Source of the DNA: Aphelocoma coerulescens
Taxonomy: Eukaryota > Chordata > Aves > Passeriformes > Corvidae
Assembly (NCBI RefSeq): GCF_041296385.1
Contig: NC_091034.1
Coordinates: 3,050,807 to 3,114,806, forward strand
Length of the DNA stretch: 64,000 bases
Direction of reading: 5' to 3'
Shown: piece by piece, positions 62,738-64,000 of the stretch
Numbering within the stretch: the stretch's first letter is position 1
Layout: every line of letters starts with the position of its first letter
Notes under the pieces: generated by a model
The model's input: only the letters and a program-made list of their open reading frames with translations
Told to the model about the DNA's origin: nothing
Database searches by the model: none
Made by a program: the position numbers and the translations under genes

Positions 62738-64000
62738 TCCTACTCGGCCGCTTTTCGGCGTGTGCACTGCCCGCATACACACGGGTGCTGTGCTCGGCTT
62801 TCCCTCGGCTCCAGGCACAAGGGTGCTTTCTCAGTTTTGCAGCGTCCCCGGTTCCCCACGTTGCCCTCGCTCAGCGAAACGTGCCGGGGGAGAAGCACTT
62901 GCTGGATGAGTCTTTCCGTGTGCAAGACTTTGAACGCAGCACCACAATCTGGGCCACGAGGAAGCCTTGATGAAGAAGGTGGTTTTGTCCTGGCACCTCT
63001 CTCCAGTGCGAGATGCCTGCCGAAGCTCTTTGCCTCTTGCGAGAGTGCGGTGGGCAGCGGGGTAAACTGGAGCCGAGAAGGACCGGGCAGACAGCACCGC
63101 CATCCGACAGGTGCTTTGCAGGTTGTGCCGGGGAAAGCGGACTGGCCCTGGCTGGAAGGCGCTGCAGCTAGGCGCTCCCCCAAGTGTCGGAGGCAAAGGC
63201 CGCGTGAGCTTGCCGTCCCCGGCACGGCTCTCTGTGCGAGACGTAGCCCAGAAGCTTTCCCTTTCCATTCAGAGCACCAGAGAGGCAGAATGCAGTGGTA
63301 CGTATTGCTCAGGAGGAAAGGGGCACGGCCCGGCCGCGTTCGGGCAGAAGCAGCGCGCTGGAGCGCTTCGCTGCCGGCACAGAGTTCCGGGCGAGAGGCA
63401 GACGACCGGTCCGCCTCCGGGAGAACGAAGGTACGGCGTGCTCGAAAAGGCGAGGAACGAAGCCGCGGAGCACCGGGCTCGGGTGCGCGTCGTCCGGGCT
63501 TGCGAGACGAGCGTGGCTGCCACTCTCCTGCCTGCAGAATTCACCTTACAGCCTCAGGAAGGAGGACGACGCGCCACAGTTACTTGTGCTGCTGCTGCTG
63601 CCTAGTCCTCTTGCAGAGCTCTGTGGAGGCAAATGCACTTCCCTTCCGTCTCCGAGTTTCGGAGAACACGATGGTAGGGTGCAGCGGAGCAGGGAAGTAC
63701 AGAAGTGCACCGCTGAGATTGCTGTTGCTTACGTGCAGAAGGCGAAGGTGCAAGCCAGCACTGGCTTTTGCTTCTAGAGCCGTTCTCCAGGAGAGCAGCT
63801 GCTGGAGGTTGACAGCGGTAGCTGCGAGGCTGAAAAACAAGGCAGGACGTCGGGCTTAGAAGAAAGGCACAGGGGCCACAGTGTGATGTGCGCTTTTGGA
63901 AGGCTGCTCGGAGAAGGGGCACTTTCGGAGAGCTTTCTGCTTTGACCTGTGCTCCTGGCCGAGCTCTAGCTGCTGGGACTCTGAAAGGCTGAATGACTAG
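62738..64000. repeat. Partial monomer copy 44, cut by the window edge
   Basis: The first 1,263 bp of a consensus copy, ending at monomer position 1263, before sites I and A. The truncation is the window border, not an array end. Confidence 0.9.

Larger units (their letters stand above)
1..64000. repeat. Macrosatellite-like tandem array, 1,459-bp monomer, about 43.9 copies
   Basis: The same sequence recurs head to tail with a period of exactly 1,459 bp: base 1460 repeats base 1, and every landmark I followed returns at multiples of 1,459 up to the right edge. All copies have the same orientation, with no spacer, inversion, foreign insertion or indel. I found 39 non-consensus bases at ten monomer positions, so copies are about 99.9% identical. 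A silent change in the roughly 110-bp stretch near monomer positions 1123-1229, where I had only one reading frame to compare, could have escaped me. GC is about 59% (several lines counted by hand). CpG is about 107 per monomer, roughly 0.8 of expectation. TA dinucleotides are about one third of expectation. The array runs off both window edges, so total length and flanks are unknown. Family identity is unrecognised; the class (eukaryotic macrosatellite) is inferred from structure. Confidence 0.97.

Noticed and set aside
1..64000. Hundreds of overlapping open frames on both strands as genes
   Set aside because: The same set recurs every 1,459 bp. The frames overlap in all six phases, those whose first codon I checked open with GTG or TTG, and none matches a family I recognise. 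They follow from high GC and scarce TA.
1..64000. Bacterial, phage or plasmid concatemer
   Set aside because: No replication, mobilisation or coding gene is present, there are no operon-like frames, and the copies differ in an ordered way with a nested 13-copy duplication, which a rolling-circle product of one template would not show.
1..64000. rDNA or other RNA gene array
   Set aside because: I could not see conserved rRNA, 5S, snRNA or tRNA sequence, nor an A-box/B-box pair, in either orientation of the monomer.
1..64000. CRISPR array or short satellite
   Set aside because: There are no 20-40-bp direct repeats with unique spacers. The only repeat periods are 1,459 bp and its multiples.

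Overview
The whole window is one uninterrupted head-to-tail tandem array of a single GC-rich monomer of exactly 1,459 bp. With base 1 as an arbitrary phase start, copy n begins at 1+1459(n-1). There are 43 complete copies (1-62737) and a 1,263-bp partial 44th (62738-64000). Both window edges cut through the array, so neither flank is visible. I see no insertion or deletion anywhere: every landmark recurs at exact multiples of 1,459. I found only ten variable positions per monomer and 39 non-consensus calls in 64 kb, about 0.06%.

There is no gene I can support. Each monomer carries many long open frames in all six frames, but these follow from the composition: about 59% GC, with few TA dinucleotides and therefore few stop codons. 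None resembles a protein family I recognise. The longest opens with GTG rather than ATG, and the monomer variants show no excess of silent changes in any frame. I see no tRNA, rRNA, CRISPR array, transposon gene or polyadenylation signal. The layout (kilobase-scale GC-rich unit, CpG-rich, nearly identical copies, tens of kb) is that of a eukaryotic macrosatellite. A vertebrate genome, perhaps a GC-rich small chromosome or sex chromosome, is my best guess, but the sequence does not prove it.

The informative content is how the copies differ. I name the variable monomer positions E(20), B(156), F(467), D(506), G(654), C(919), H(1182), J(1223), I(1340) and A(1363). Consensus alleles are E=g, B=a, F=g, D=g, G=g, C=g, H=g, J=c, I=t, A=g. 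Copies 2-15 (left) are a mixture of haplotypes, partly alternating copy by copy. Copies 16-44 are nearly uniform. Within the array, about 17413-36379 is repeated as 36380-55346, an 18,967-bp (13-monomer) duplication that shares seven minor alleles in the same order. Its internal junction carries the single A=g/B=c recombinant haplotype of the window, which places an unequal-exchange breakpoint within 36380-36630. A new allele (I=c) occurs only in copies 36-42, and copy 37 looks like a short gene-conversion patch. The window is therefore best read as a record of concerted evolution by unequal exchange and gene conversion.
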